DNA from: Leptasterias polaris
Taxonomy: Eukaryota; Echinodermata; Asteroidea; Forcipulatida; Asteriidae
NCBI GenBank assembly: GCA_037783415.1
Contig: JAZGTN010000062.1
Span: 473,501-537,500, forward strand
Direction of reading: 5' to 3'
DNA: 64,000 nucleotides
Shown one piece after another: positions 25,701 to 40,700 of this stretch; the first letter of the stretch is position 1; each line of letters starts with the position of its first letter. The notes under the pieces were generated by a model that did not search any database, was not told the origin of the DNA, and was given only the letters and a program-made list of their open reading frames with translations. Both the position numbers and the translations under genes were made by a program.

Positions 25701-28700
25701 AAGGTCTATGTAGCAATTACTCTAAGGCTGGCACCAAAACTTCACATTTATTATTAACATTGCAATATAACTCTAGGTCTGGCACCCAGACTTGACATAC
25801 CTTATTAGCAATGGCATTGACACTAGGCCTTGCGTCCATTATGACCAGTTTATGTGACTGTGCATTAGCATCCAGTATCATCTGGATATACTTCTCGTCC
25901 TCTTTACTACGTTTACCATTGACACCTACAAGAGGCTGACTACAACGAGTAATCGTTGCATGACTCTGAGGATGGATCCATGATAAAATCTACACAAACA
26001 ATCAAAACAATACAACAGTTAAAACTCACCAGTCCATGTACAAATTTACTAGTAACAGATATTTTACTTTGTTTGTTTAAAAACAGTTTACTGTTTGTGT
26101 GCTGTGGTGTGCACTTATGGTTTTTGACAGTCTGTTGTTTTGGTTGATTCAACACTTGGTTAAAGACATATCCTTATACTGAAAGGTCAGCAAGCGACTC
26201 ATTTTATAACTGCTGTTTTCTAATAATTGGACTTGTCATATTAGTTCCCAAAAAGTTATAGGCTTTGTTTGCCATTCTGTCTGGTGAAAGTTTCCCTTGT
26301 CATCTTTTTAGCTGTAAAATACACACCGTTAAAAGCAATATCTGTGGAAGAGGTGTAGGAAAAGATTGTCCATTTTCCAAATTGATTACCCTATAACTTA
26401 CTATGCTACATTCTTACCGGGATTCTATTTTTACTTCTGAATTTAGCAACCTGCCTCAGAAGCTCATCATCAGCAGCAGCTGTGACTGCAAACTAAATAC
26501 AAATAAACAATTGTTAATAAAGAGCCCAACAAAAACTTAAAACACTGCTTATACTTTAAAGAGCTTTGTTCTTCTTCCCTTATACTATCCCCTTTTTCCA
26601 GTTTTTGGATTTCTATGTCAAAGTGCCTCTCGCTTTCCCTCCCCAACACCCCCTTCAAAAGGCCTTCCAAATCAACCCCTACCTCCCCTCAGTTTTTACA
26701 CCTTTATTTTATTAGTTTTGTAATCACTGTTAAAAAACCGCTGTTGGCGGCTACAAAGCAGTGATGTTAATTATTAACCATTAATAAAAAAAGAGCCTGA
26801 GTCTGGCCCAGACGCTTGAACCCAAATTTTCTTCATTCAGCCTTTAGACCATTACTGTACACATATTAGCCATTTCGACTTCTGCAGTATTTTTAACAAT
26901 AACAAAAAGCTGAAAAATCATCTTGCCTCCTCAGTAAAAACCGTCATTCAATTTAGTTATGAGGCATGTGAATTTAAATATCATTACATTCAATTAAACT
27001 TATAAGTCATTCTTTTTAGCCATGTGAAGTCGGCATTCAATTTAGCAGAGTAGGCATAACTAAAGACCCCTAAAAAATGAAGCTGCGAATTTGAATGCTG
27101 TAAAATGGAATGCAATTTTTTGTTTTTTCGCATGACGCAAAAGAACAATTGCTTACACATTAATAATAACAATAATAATAATAATAATACAGAGTATTTG
27201 TATTATGCCAAATCCACTAATTAAGGTGCTTAAGTTAAATTGAATGACTGTTTTGAGGAGCTTTTGATTTCACATAAAACAGACTTAACACACTGTTTAC
27301 ATTGGCCGCTCGTTTGTTGAAACTGACTGGAAAAAACCTAGAAACATTGATGATTAGATCTCCAGCAAATCCTGAAGACTGAAGACTTTAACTTCTGGAA
27401 GTGTGAATGTATTTTCCTCTGTTCTTTGATCAGGTATTTATACAATACAAATACTTACAACTGCTGGATAAGTATCACAGAATTGATATCCTTCATTAAT
27501 CCTACTGATTCGCCAACTCTCTGTAGGTAGACCCTGTGTTATCAATAACAATCAGTACAAGTCAGCTATATGTCACCAATACCTTAATAGCTTTATTCAT
27601 CATGTTACCATGTCTGCAAACGTTCTGATTTACTCAGAGATGTGGTTTCATTTTCACAACTTTCCTAAAGGCCTGACATTTTGAATTTAGCAGAGTCTTT
27701 CTTAAAGGCTAAACAAAGAAAAAGAGAAAGACTCTGATAGGGCCGAAACGTCAGGCCATTAACTATCTTTTGTAATAATACAATTTGACCTTTTTGTTTC
27801 GTAACAACTTATCCTATTTTCTCAACTTCTCTAAAAGTTACAGGATTTCAGACTACCTTTTTAGTGATATGTACATGTATTGCTACTAAATACTGAATGC
27901 CAAATACGCTACTAGATTTAAAACCGGTTGCCTTACAATAACAAAATCAGTATGAAACTGATTGTTTTGTGTTGGAGTTTCAGAATGACTCGGTTGATGC
28001 AAACTGGAGTTGATACCCTGAGGGTACGGCAACACTACACTACTATACTGATGCCATTACTCATTCACAGAGTTGATACCCTGAGGGTACGGCAACACTA
28101 CACTACTATACTGATGCCATTACTCATTCACAGAGTTGATACCCTGAGGGTACGGCAACACTACACTACTATACTGATGCCATTACTCATTCACAGAGTT
28201 GATACCCTGAGGGTACGGCAACACTACACTACTATACTGATGCCATTACTCATTCACAGAGTTGATACCCTGAGGGTACCGCAACACTACACTACTATAC
28301 TGATGCCATTACTCATTCACAGAGTTGATACCCTGAGGGTAAGGCAACACTACACTACTATACTGATGCCATTACTCATTCACAGAGTTGATACCCTGAG
28401 GGTAAGGCAACACTACACTACTATACTGATGCCATTACTCATTCACAGAGTTGATACCCTGAGGGTACGGCAACACTACACTTCTATACTGATGCCATTA
28501 CTCATTCACAGAGTTGATACCCTGAGGGTACGGCAACACTACACTACTATACTGATGCCATTACTCATTCACAGAGTTGATACCCTGAGGGTACGGCAAC
28601 ACTACACTACTATACTGATGCCATTACTCATTCACAGAGTTGATACCCTGAGGGTACGGCAACACTACACTACTATACTGATGCCATTACTCATTCACAG

Positions 28701-31700
28701 AGTTGATACCCTGAGGGTACGGCAACACTACACTACTATACTGATGCCATTACTCATTCACAGAGTTGATACCCTGAGGGTACCTCAACACTACACTACT
28801 ATACTGATGCCATTACTCATTCACAGAGTTGATACCCTGAGGGTACGGCAACACTACACTACTATACTGATGCCATTACTCATTCACAGAGTTGATACCC
28901 TGAGGGTACCGCAACACTACACTACTATACTGATGCCATTACTCATTCACAGAGTTGATACCCTGAGGGTACGGCAACACTACACTACTATACTGATGCC
29001 ATTACTCATTCACAGAGTTGATACCCTGAGGGTACGGCAACACTACACTACTATACTGATGCCATTACTCATTCACAGAGTTGATACCCTGAGGGTACGG
29101 CAACACTACACTACTATACTGATGCCATTACTCATTCACAGAGTTGATACCCTGAGGGTACGGCAACACTACACTACTATACTGAGGCCATTACTCATTC
29201 ACAGAGTTGATACCCTGAGGGTACGGCAACACTACACTACTATACTGATGCCATTACTCATTCACAGAGTTGATACCCTGAGGGTACGGCAACACTACAC
29301 TACTATACTGATGCCATTACTCATTCACAGAGTTGATACCCTGAGGGTACGGCAACACTACACTACTATACTGATGCCATTACTCATTCACAGAGTTGAT
29401 ACCCTGAGGGTACGGCAACACTACACTACTATACTGATGCCATTACTCATTCACAGAGTTGATACCCTGAGGGTACCGCAACACTACACTACTATACTGA
29501 TGCCATTACTCATTCACAGAGTTGATACCCTGAGGGTACGGCAACACTACACTACTATACTGATGCCATTACTCATTCACAGAGTTGATACCCTGAGGGT
29601 ACGGCAACACTACACTACTATACTAATGCCATTACTCATTCACAGAGTTGATACCCTGAGGGTACGGCAACACTACACTACTATACTGATGCCATTACTC
29701 ATTCACAGAGTTGATACCCTGAGGGTACGGCAACACTACACTACTATACTGATGCCATTACTCATTCACAGAGTTGATACCCTGAGGGTACGGCAACACT
29801 ACACTACTATACTGATGCCATTAATCATTCACAGAGTTGATACCCTGAGGGTACGGCAACACTACACTACTATACTGATGCCATTACTCATTCACAGAGT
29901 TGATACCCTGAGGGTACGGCAACACTACACTACTATACTGATGCCATTACTCATTCACAGAGTTGATACCCTGAGGGTACGGCAACACTACACTACTATA
30001 CTGATGCCATTACTCATTCACAGAGTTGATACCCTGAGGGTACGGCAACACTACACTACTATACTGATGCCATTACTCATTCACAGAGTTGATACCCTGA
30101 GGGTACGGCAACACTACACTACTATACTGATGCCATTACTCATTCACAGAGTTGATACCCTGAGGGTACGGCAACACTACACTACACTACTGATGCCATT
30201 ACTCATTCACAGAGTTGATACCCTGAGGGTACGGCAACACTACACTACTATACTGATGCCATTACTCATTCACAGAGTTGATACCCTGAGGGTACGGCAA
30301 CACTACACTACACTACTGATGCCATTACTCATTCACAATGCTGCTACATGTATGCAGTCAAATTAAGGTCAAAATAACACATTATCATCCCAGATCTTAC
30401 AAATCTCAGGACTTGTAACACAAAGGATGTAATCAAAATCCTACTACACATAGTCTCGGTGGAAGACCAAATTGTGATTTGTCACAACTCTCCCAATGAG
30501 AGGGCGCTATCATCCACAAACTGCTCTCACGACACAAAACACTCTCACAAAAAACCACTCTCAAGACATGAACCTCCCCTTCTCGAGGGGCAGTTCGTGT
30601 AGTGAGAGCGGTTCATGGATGATAGCGAGAAGGTCTTCCACCAAGACTTCACTACACAGTGAATGAATATGAGTCAAACTCACATCATTAATTTGTAACT
30701 TCAAATTTACTACATAGTTATACAGCTACATCTGTTTCAAAAGGGGATTAATAAATTTGTATAAACGATTGTTATAAACAAGGCAAGAACAGAAACAACT
30801 GCTCCATGCAAACCTGTTGAAGATTATGAGACAATTCTGTACTACATGAAGGACAGTGTGAGAACAAACTTATGAGTCAGTTTCTGTTAGTTCCATACTG
30901 CATGATTATCACCACCACACAGACATACCTAATACTGTGATACATTTGTCAAAAACTTTCAAGGAAAAGGGTCTGGAAAAGTAAGTGACTGAAATTTGGT
31001 TTGTATAAGAAATATGGTACTATTTAAAAATAAATAAATTGGAAAACACATCTATCAGTTTAGGACATGGCCCTTTTGGTTGAGTGCCTGTTTGTGGCCT
31101 TTGTGGGTATTTTGGTACAAGCTACCCACAGCGCAGTTTGGGTCTCTATACAATTCCAATAAGTCTATTTGTTTTTCAACCAAACACTAAGTATGTGTTA
31201 AAATTACCTGTCGTTTCATCTCTCCCAGTGGATCATACACTGCCCATCCATCCTCACTGTAAAAATTCTTGTATTCAAAGGCAAAAACTGGCTGCAATAT
31301 TCAAATAATACAAATATAATTTGTTAACATTTGTGTTTAAATACAAATAAATGTGAATTCAATTTCTATAACTCTTGCATCAATTTTATACAAGTATCCT
31401 AGTATTTTATAGGTGGGAATTGGGGCTTAAGAAACAACCAATTCTTGAAAACAAGAATTTAAACCTACAAATATACTCAGCATTAAGCTCAAAACACTTT
31501 TTAGCTGACAATCTTGTGATGACACCAATGTCAACCCTGCTTTTTTGTTCAACATGTTATCAGTGCTTTCATGTTATCAGTGCTTTCATGTTATCAGTGC
31601 TTTCATGTTATCAGTGCTTTCATGTTAATGTTATCTCCCTCTATGGATGGTACAATGCTAACTTATCATGCTAAAAGATAATCGCATCTCAACTATACAG

Positions 31701-34700
31701 CAGGTGAACACAAAACATGTTTGCAGGCACAATTGGCATCATATGCACAACATCTATACATGTGCATACAATTCAAAATTGCCCCTGCCACAGATGCTAT
31801 GCAGACAAAGGCCTTTTTTAGTTTAAGGGAGCTTGAATGTTTCAGATCACAAGAAGTACAGCATACACGTACATTATTTTGTGAAGAGCCAAAAACTAAA
31901 TCCGAAATCACACATTTTAGAGTAAACCATACTTATCGCCTTGACGATGAAGATATTAACATCAATTTATATAATATTTTCTTGGAAGTCCTGTTCTGCA
32001 CCTTTGGTTGTTTAACAAGAATTAAGATCAAAGAAAGTACACACAAATATTTCAAAGGCTTTCGTTCCATTAATAAACACTTACCAACTTATTAGAGGTG
32101 GGGAAGGCATAAATCTGGACTTTATCATAAACAAGTCGTCTGGAGTGGTTTTCTTGCTTGTGTGCGAATCTCAGGTTACGCATGTCCTGTAATCAAAGAT
32201 GAGTTAGTACAAATGAGTGTGGTATCAAAATGTATTTCTTAATGAGTAATGAGTAAATCACAAGATACCCCAAATGGCAGTTGAAGGCAAGGTCAGAAGA
32301 AAGAGACCAAGAGGCTGCCCACCCAAAAGATGGAGGGATTGCATCTTGCAAGACTGCAAAACTAGATCTATAACCAGACTGACAGATGCATCAAGACTGG
32401 CCAAGACAGACCAATCTGGCACACCATCACCATGCAGAAGCCATCAAGAGGTACCCTGCCTGCATAAGTCAAGTCAGTCAATGAGATCATTGGTTTTTGG
32501 AATAGTGAATTAAATTCCATCCTCTTGAAATTTACTTCTAATTTAATGGTTACGCTTGAGTGAAACAGTTAATGTCATGTTTTACTCATTCATGTAGGGA
32601 TTTGACAATGTTTATAGATGGAAATATTTCTTTTGAGGATTGATACTGGTATGAACTTGAATCAGTGAGCTTTCAGATTGCAACTCATCCTATTATACCT
32701 TTAATAGTTACCAATCATGTTCTTTTTATTTCAGAGTTGTTTTCAGTTCTTCAGGTAAGGATGAGTTTGTTTCACTAACGTACAAAAACTCAATATAATT
32801 GTATATAAATCCATAGTTCCTTACCTTACAGAAAATCTCCAGACCATATGAATTCTCTCCTCTGCTTGTTGATCCCCCAACCTTCTCCACTCGATAGATA
32901 CACCCCAGTGGTACATCAAGTATAAAGGGCGGTTCCTACAGAATGGTATTCAAAAATCATGTAGTAAAGTAGAGTCTAAAGGTCAAAGGCCATGAATTGT
33001 CCCCAGTTAAACTAATGATGCATGGATCCTCTCTTGATTTACAGGTACATGTCATTCAAACAGCACTGTTGTATTATATGCACGGTCCCTTCAAACTTAC
33101 AAATTAGAGCAACTAGTTGTCATAATGAACCAAATACATGTGCAGTACAGTAGGACCAATTACATTGGGCATGTTCATTTGTTATACCACCGTTATACAC
33201 TGTTTTTTATTGGTCGAGTACCAATCCTGTGATGTGCTACAAAGATGCATGTACATTGTACATCGCTCAGGGGAACATAAGTGATGTACCCCACGGGGTA
33301 CATTACCTTGATTGTGCACACCATTTATTTCCACCGCCTTGTACAATATTACAAATAGCCCTGGGTATGAGGTTGTAGTTACGCTGGTACTACGTAAATT
33401 GCTACATTCCTGTGCAATGTGCATAGAGAACTGTGCAGCAGCATTTCTGTCAATGACCACCATTGTTGTTTACAATTCTTTCGCTACTGTTTGCCTGTTT
33501 TTTTAAAAACTGTTCTAATTTCATCATAATAATATTAGAAGATGACGACAAATCGCCTCCAAAGAAGATGCTTCTCTCTTGTCATGCTTATTCAAAATAT
33601 GAGATCAGCAATTTGACGTTCGACCAAAGTTCATTACAACAAATAAGGTAATTTCCTGTTAAAGTAAACAACAAAATGCAATGTTCACCTTGGATGCCAT
33701 TTGCCCTCTTATGTGTACAAAACACCATGACCAGATGACCATCGCAGCGTGCAACAATTGTAACAATGTAAAGGGACAAAATTCACTCAACATTTATTGG
33801 TTATGCAAACTGAAGAGTGAGAATGACTTACCCTTTCAACTCCTTTGAAATACAACTTGAAGTTGGTGATACAGAGAGTTCCTCTGACCGGTCCAGTAAA
33901 TGGACACAGGTAAGTCACATCTTTAGCTGTGTAGGATTGCGATGTAGACAAGATAATCAAGTCAATAAATCAGGTACCACAGGTGTATAATGTATTTTAT
34001 TGTTGAAGGAAAACAACTCTAAAAACAATCTTGTTTTTTCAATTTCAATTTTAAATGTTAATTTTTACACGAAGACAAGCAGTATTAAGGTAGTCTCAAC
34101 TTTATTAAAAAACATACTTTTTACAACGAGTGTGACAGTTGAGCATACAGCCCTGATTTGCTGATCAACCCTTAAAACTCTTTAAAAAGTCACAGGATTT
34201 GATACATATGATTGAATTAAAGACTACACAGACAAACCAAACAATACTTTAACCCCAATTTGTTTTTCATTACTGGGTAAAAAATAAAAAAATAAAAAAG
34301 GCTTTTGGTGTTGGCACATCATACATGTACCATGCTTATGGAGGAGGGAGGTCAAATCAACCCACTGGTGAAGTGTTGTTTGAATATATACATGTATGTA
34401 AACAACTTTCTTGCTTTTAAGTTGGTCTTTTAAAATGAGTTGTAGAAGTAAAATGAATGGGAAAGCAACCATACAATTAATTATCAAATTATTTATCTGA
34501 CCAAAAAATATGAAAAGAAAAAATTGCATTGTTTGTACTTTCTTTCTAAAAGACAAACAGTTAGAATTTTCTGAGGTTTTTTGTTACAGAGTAACTTTTT
34601 CTTTGAGTAAGATTTTGATAAAAACTCCACCAACAGCAGTTTGGGTCATTATTAATAGTGTATGACTCCTCTCTGAGGGCAGTTTGGATTACTCACCAAT

Positions 34701-37700
34701 TCCTTCAATCCTCTCTCCAAGTATTAGGGGGACGTCTTCATTCTGTGGCGGCTTGCCTCCACCAGAAGACTGTAACAACAAATAACACACAGATATTATT
34801 TAATAATAGCAACAACAAAAACCAACTCACATTGGTTATGACTTATAAATCACTCATAATTTCATTACTTGAAGATTGTTTGTTTCCTAAGATCTGAAGA
34901 TTGCAGACTTGTGCCATTGAGGTACACGTACTATGTTCTTGTACATGACATTTAGTGTACAGTGTATGCACAATGCAGTGTTGAGTGAGAGCTGTTCTTA
35001 ATGTTTGGTGTGTACATGTACAGTGTAGTAACATTTGGGAAAAGACGGATGCACTCAAAATATTTGAAGTTGGGTCTGAGTCATGTGCCTCATAACTTAG
35101 TGCCTCATATATAATTGAACACACTCCAGAGCTACAGCACCATGTGAGTTAGAAGAACAAAATATACATTTCCATGCAGTATTGGCTTCATGTATAGTAC
35201 ATGTATATTAAATACAAAATGTGTCCGTAATTCCTATAGGAAACTTAATTTCTACTCTTTTAGACAAGAATTTGAAGTTTGTAATACAAAATCAAACAGG
35301 AAAAAATCGTTAAGTCTGTTGTCCTATAGAAATTGATGAATCATCACCCCAAATCCACCTCATCTTCCTAGACATGTCATCCAAACTTGCCAGTCAACTT
35401 AACGTAAATGTACCTATCAGCACAGTCAATAGGCTGTGCGTGCAAATCTCTGGTGCATTTAAAAGCTAGGGTGTACAGTGTACCACCAGTATTAAAGAGA
35501 CACGTTGCCTTGGATTGGGTGTTTGAGGCTTTAAAAAGCATTTGTTATGAAATCAATATGCTTGAAAAGATTATTTTATTAAAGTAGAACATAATGATCC
35601 ACACAAATGTCCCTCGAAATTGTGTGGTGTTCCTTTTGCTTTGTGAACTAACATGGTCCGCTATTTTATGGAGACAAAATGGCAGACCGCGTTAGTTCAC
35701 AAAGTAAAACGAAATCACATAGTTTTGAGGGACATTTATGTGGATCATTATATTCTACTTTTAAAACATCCAACGTGTCCCTTTAAAGAGCACTTTTGTA
35801 TAAATTTCCTTCACATAGTATCTGACTACTACAGCAAAATGTTTGATTATGCATGACTTGTAAGTGAAGCTATACACCACCAATAACATAACAAATCATT
35901 GTATCGTAATAATAATAATAATAATAGTGGCTTCTTATACAGCACTCATATCCGTCACTCAGTGATGCTCAAGGCACTTCAACAGACGGTATTTTCCTGC
36001 AAGGTATGTGGAGCTACATGTATGTTTTTGAAGTATGAGACCTATTCCTTTACAGCCAACGGTCTTTAATATCTCCAGCAAGATCTTCACCGGCCCTTTA
36101 ATACTAAACCTGGTATTGTGACCGCCTTTCAACCAATAGGACTGCCTAAACTGTCTGGGGTATTCATGAAAAATTAGTACCGAGTTGAACATTCTCGGCA
36201 GTTGGTTGCTTAATCATGAGAGCAGATTACTTACACGTAACTCCTTCAGTGACAGTATACATCCACATCACTTTATTACAGGAACTACATTGTATAATGT
36301 ACTTTTGCAAGTACTATGTACCTGTACATGTACTCTATCCTTGAAATTGTGTACACATGATTTTTAGTGCATAAATGTTTTAATGTGTAAACAATGTATT
36401 TTAGACAATGAGCAATACCGCCTGCATTTCACTGCATGTATATACAGTGTAGACCCCTTGCATAACGCAAAACGCAAAGGGCGCAGAGGTCATGCGCACG
36501 TTTTTACGCACAAAGAACAGCTATTGTCCAATGGTCTGCCTCCTTTGGCCTCAGTGAGGGCGCTGTTTGAGAGTGTGAGATCACATGCAAGGGGTATATT
36601 GTGTGACAATAAAACAAACTATCTACATATATGTGGTACATACAAGGTGTACTTGATAATAAGATAATTTTGTCAGTTACTAGTTAGCCCCCTACTACTA
36701 AAAAAACCACCTGTAGATCATTATATGATGTAATAGTGCTTGTTATAACACCCCTAACAAATATTCTGCCTTTTCATTGGTTTAGAGTGCGTCACATGAT
36801 ATGTCTTAGTTTTACTAGAAACGGTGCGGCCGTGTGATAGTGCATCGTTTGCCGTGTGATAGTCCGACGACTATCACACGGCGTGCAGTACCTCGACGTC
36901 TTTTTTACCCACCTCGAACCCAATCAGTTGTGCATCTGTGTATCTGAAATGCGCGTACGAACGTTACGTGTACGAGGATGATAAATAGTCTGTTGGGGTG
37001 TTATAAAACAAATATTGACTGCTTTTACTCGTGCTATGGTTAAAACTACGACTCCCGAGGTGAGCCCCGGAGCGTTCTATTTTCCCTCGGTCGGGAAAAT
37101 AGCACGCTCCGGGGCTCACCGAGGGAGTCGTAGTTTTAACCATAGCACGAGTAAAGCAGTCAATATTTGTATATTGTGATTGTCTACAAAATATGCATTA
37201 AGGCCGTGTATGAATTAGCAGCTACAGCTACAACTACGGCTAGATATCCGCATCATCATGCGTAGAAGTACAACACGTTCTTAGAAACACCCTTTGCAGC
37301 AGTCAAAGCCGTAACCATAGCTGCCGATTGGGATACAGCCTAAGTATGACTGAGCATGCAACATGTGCAGTTTCACCCATTACAGCTACATACTGAATTC
37401 ATGCATGCAGTTTCACCCATTACAGCTACATGTATCTGAATTCATGCAGAGTCCATCAATCAAGTCCAGGCCATACAACATCTCAAGCCTGTCCAGTGAT
37501 CTTGGTCCGAATGACCGGTCCAGCATGCACAGTACAAAACATAATATGTTCGGACAGAAGTTTAGATGATACCCAACTTTATCAAATTAATGCATTAATT
37601 AACATGTCATACACTGATCTTGTAAAAGAGCTCAACCAAAGCAGTGCAATGTCAATGCTCCATGCAACAATTTACAGCATAATATGTGCATACTTCACAA

Positions 37701-40700
37701 ATTGAGCATCTCCCACCCATCCAGACCAAGTCATGAAGCCCAATATGTAATGCTAATTGAAGCACATCTTCATCTGCACATGGGCTGGCCATTGTAGACA
37801 CACTTAGTAATCTTCCTCACTCTCTGACAGTTCAACTTTTCAAAGTGTTTCTTGCGACACTGTTTTGACTGCCAACTCTGATACTTCTTTCAATCCACAG
37901 GATGCATACTGTATCTCCAAATGATTTCACTCTCTGCCTCTCAGACTGCATCAACACAAACAATAAATCCCAAGAACTTCCAGAAGAAAAAGACAGAACC
38001 GTGCACATGGAATCCGATGAGTACAGACTGAACAGCATAGTATGGCACTTACTCTGACTGTTCACTAGAACCTGCTCACTTCGCTGTGAGTCAGAGACTG
38101 TATATAAGGACAAACCTTGTTGTTGTACTAAGTATACTCTAGGCAATGGTCTCCTCTCTTATCATTAAAGGAAGGAATTAGAAATGGCACCCATCCCTGT
38201 GGAGGGGAAACGCTTTTGTCGTAAACAAGAATCTGCTAGCCTCTCTACTCAGCACATCATGCACTAGCAGGTCTTGTTTTTGCCTTTCTTTTTGGCTACG
38301 TTGACAGGCACTCTGCTGAAACTCTAATCTCCAAGGAGCTCTAACTTTCCTTACAAGGAAGCAATCAGTTAGAGCAAAGGATGAGTAGCCTGGACACAAG
38401 ATGTTTTACCAGGGTTCCTAAAAAGACTTGATGTTTAGGTCTTGAGATAACAAGAGAAAAATGGTTACGAAAGACCACACCCCAACCAAAACAGTTTCTT
38501 ATAAAGCTTTTAAATAAAATTTAAGTTTTGTAGACTACCACAATGTTCATCTTGTCTCGTAAACTTGCAAATTTTTCTTGTTATAGAATGTTTGTTTTAT
38601 TTTCTTAATTACAAGTAGTACTGAAATGTAACACAGCAAGAAGGCAACATCACAGCATTCAGCATTTTAAAACCAAAAACACTGAATGACCCCAATGTAA
38701 CTGTACTACATTACACACCAGTGCATAGTACCAAATGTACTTGGTAGGAGGGATGTAGGGTATTCATAAAGAGCGTTCAACGAAAAAGACTGTCAATTAC
38801 ATGCATATGTGCATTGTTTTAGAGTAGAATATGCTTGCCGCACATACAGTTTGTTAAGTCTGTGCAGTACATAGTAGGTGTAGACAGTCTTCAAAATATT
38901 GTATAAGATCGTTCAGTGCTTAGAGCCTGTTACTCTGGGGAATAAATCAACTCACCCCAAACAGGAAATTTAGTTAACTGCCTCAACTCTCCTATGATAG
39001 GTACATTTACAAACGTTCTACATGTACATACACTACTTGTACAGTAGAGTGAAATGTTCAGCTGAGTAAGCTGTATGAGGACACTTGATATCGCTATCTG
39101 AACATTATGATGAAATGTGGTGTACATGAACGAAACCAAAAGGTTCAACTTAAAAACGTCAGAATAAAAAGAGGAGAAATCCAACAAACTGTTTTTACTC
39201 CTGCTTATCATCAAACATGCTGTGAATTAAATTTCCTGATATCGACTTCTGATTGTTTTCATTCCGGTCTATCCTTCTTTTATTATTTAAGGTTTACTCA
39301 AGTAAAGTTACTGCTAAAAAAAAACACCTGTAGATCCTGTATGATACTGTAATAGTGCTTGTCGTGATTGTACATGAACGAAACCAAAAGGTTCAACTTA
39401 AAAACGTCAGAATCAAAAGAGGAGAAATCCAACAAACTGTTTTTTACACCCCCCCACCCCCCAAAGGTATATGTACACCGTACTTCCCATTACAATTTCG
39501 AATGTATATTTTTGCCAATGGAATGTCATATAGCCTAATTCAAGAAAAACTCTAGCTGGAGTCATTTTGTGTAGCACAAATGTACATGTAAGTAGGAATT
39601 ACTAGTTAAAGAAAGTGTTACAACTTACAATAACACAAGTAATACATTAGTAAGACCTTGGCTGGTGGTGGGGGGGGGGGGTCTCATGTACATGCACCAT
39701 ACTTGTCATAATGTTAGGGAGGCTTGGGCCAAATATGAGCCACGCAAACTAATGTACATTTATATAAATCATGCAAACATAGGCCTACTGTACATACATT
39801 ATGGAAATGATGCTGTGTAAACTTGTTGTGCACAAAGTTGCTTGATACATGTATGACATGTGTGCTGTTTGATGTACATGTACTATTATACAGAGACATG
39901 CCATGAATCTGGTGGATATAAAATTAAATACCTCTACAGGTTATGGTACATATGACTAAAACTTTGATACTTAGATATCATGAGCCCTACTTATTGTATG
40001 GGACTAGTTGTGATGATCATAACCCTCTTCCTAATGGTGGCTGACATGTAGGCCTACATGTAGATAAGATCAATTATAAAAGTTCAAACAAAAAATGCAG
40101 TTATTTGGCACTTGTTTGTATAATGTAGTACTAGTGTACAAGCAGTGCTGTATAATGTAGTACTAGTATACATGTACAAGCAGTGCTGTATAATGTAGTA
40201 CTAGTATGTACATGTACAAGCAGTGCTGTCAGAACTGCTTCATTTTTTGCTTCTTGCAAGACAATTCAACCGGGACTTGCAAAATATTTTAAATAATTAA
40301 GAACCAATGATTCTAAATTATAGATTAAAACATTTATTTCACTGATTAGGCAATATGATAATTGCTTTATTTCGGAAATAAAAGCTTCACAGCCTTAAGG
40401 AGGCTGAATTGAGTTTTATTTTTACAATATTAAAAAGAGTAAGAACATTAAACAAATAGACAAAAGTCAGAGGTTTAAAATATTGGTGCGAAATTAGGAA
40501 AATCATCAACTGAAAATTAGGTTGCCCGCAAGTGAGTTAGGTTGCACGAATATAATAATGCTTTGCGCAATGCTCTTTATAGAGTAGAGGCTTATGTATG
40601 GTGTTTGAAGCCTTATCTGGAGCAATTTGCGAACCACCAACATTAAAAACAAGTAAGTCTTACTTATATTGTCGTAATACGACGTCACTGCATTGGATGG

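Noticed and set aside
26489..26493. Alternative CAG acceptor for myotubularin exon 8
   Set aside because: Using the later CAG breaks the reading phase; the TTTAG acceptor restores phase and gives the human length.
27928..30366. 812-aa open frame as a protein-coding gene
   Set aside because: It is wholly explained by a 63-bp tandem repeat lacking a stop in one frame. No flanking domain, no splice partners, and unit differences show no bias to silent changes. Listed as a repeat.
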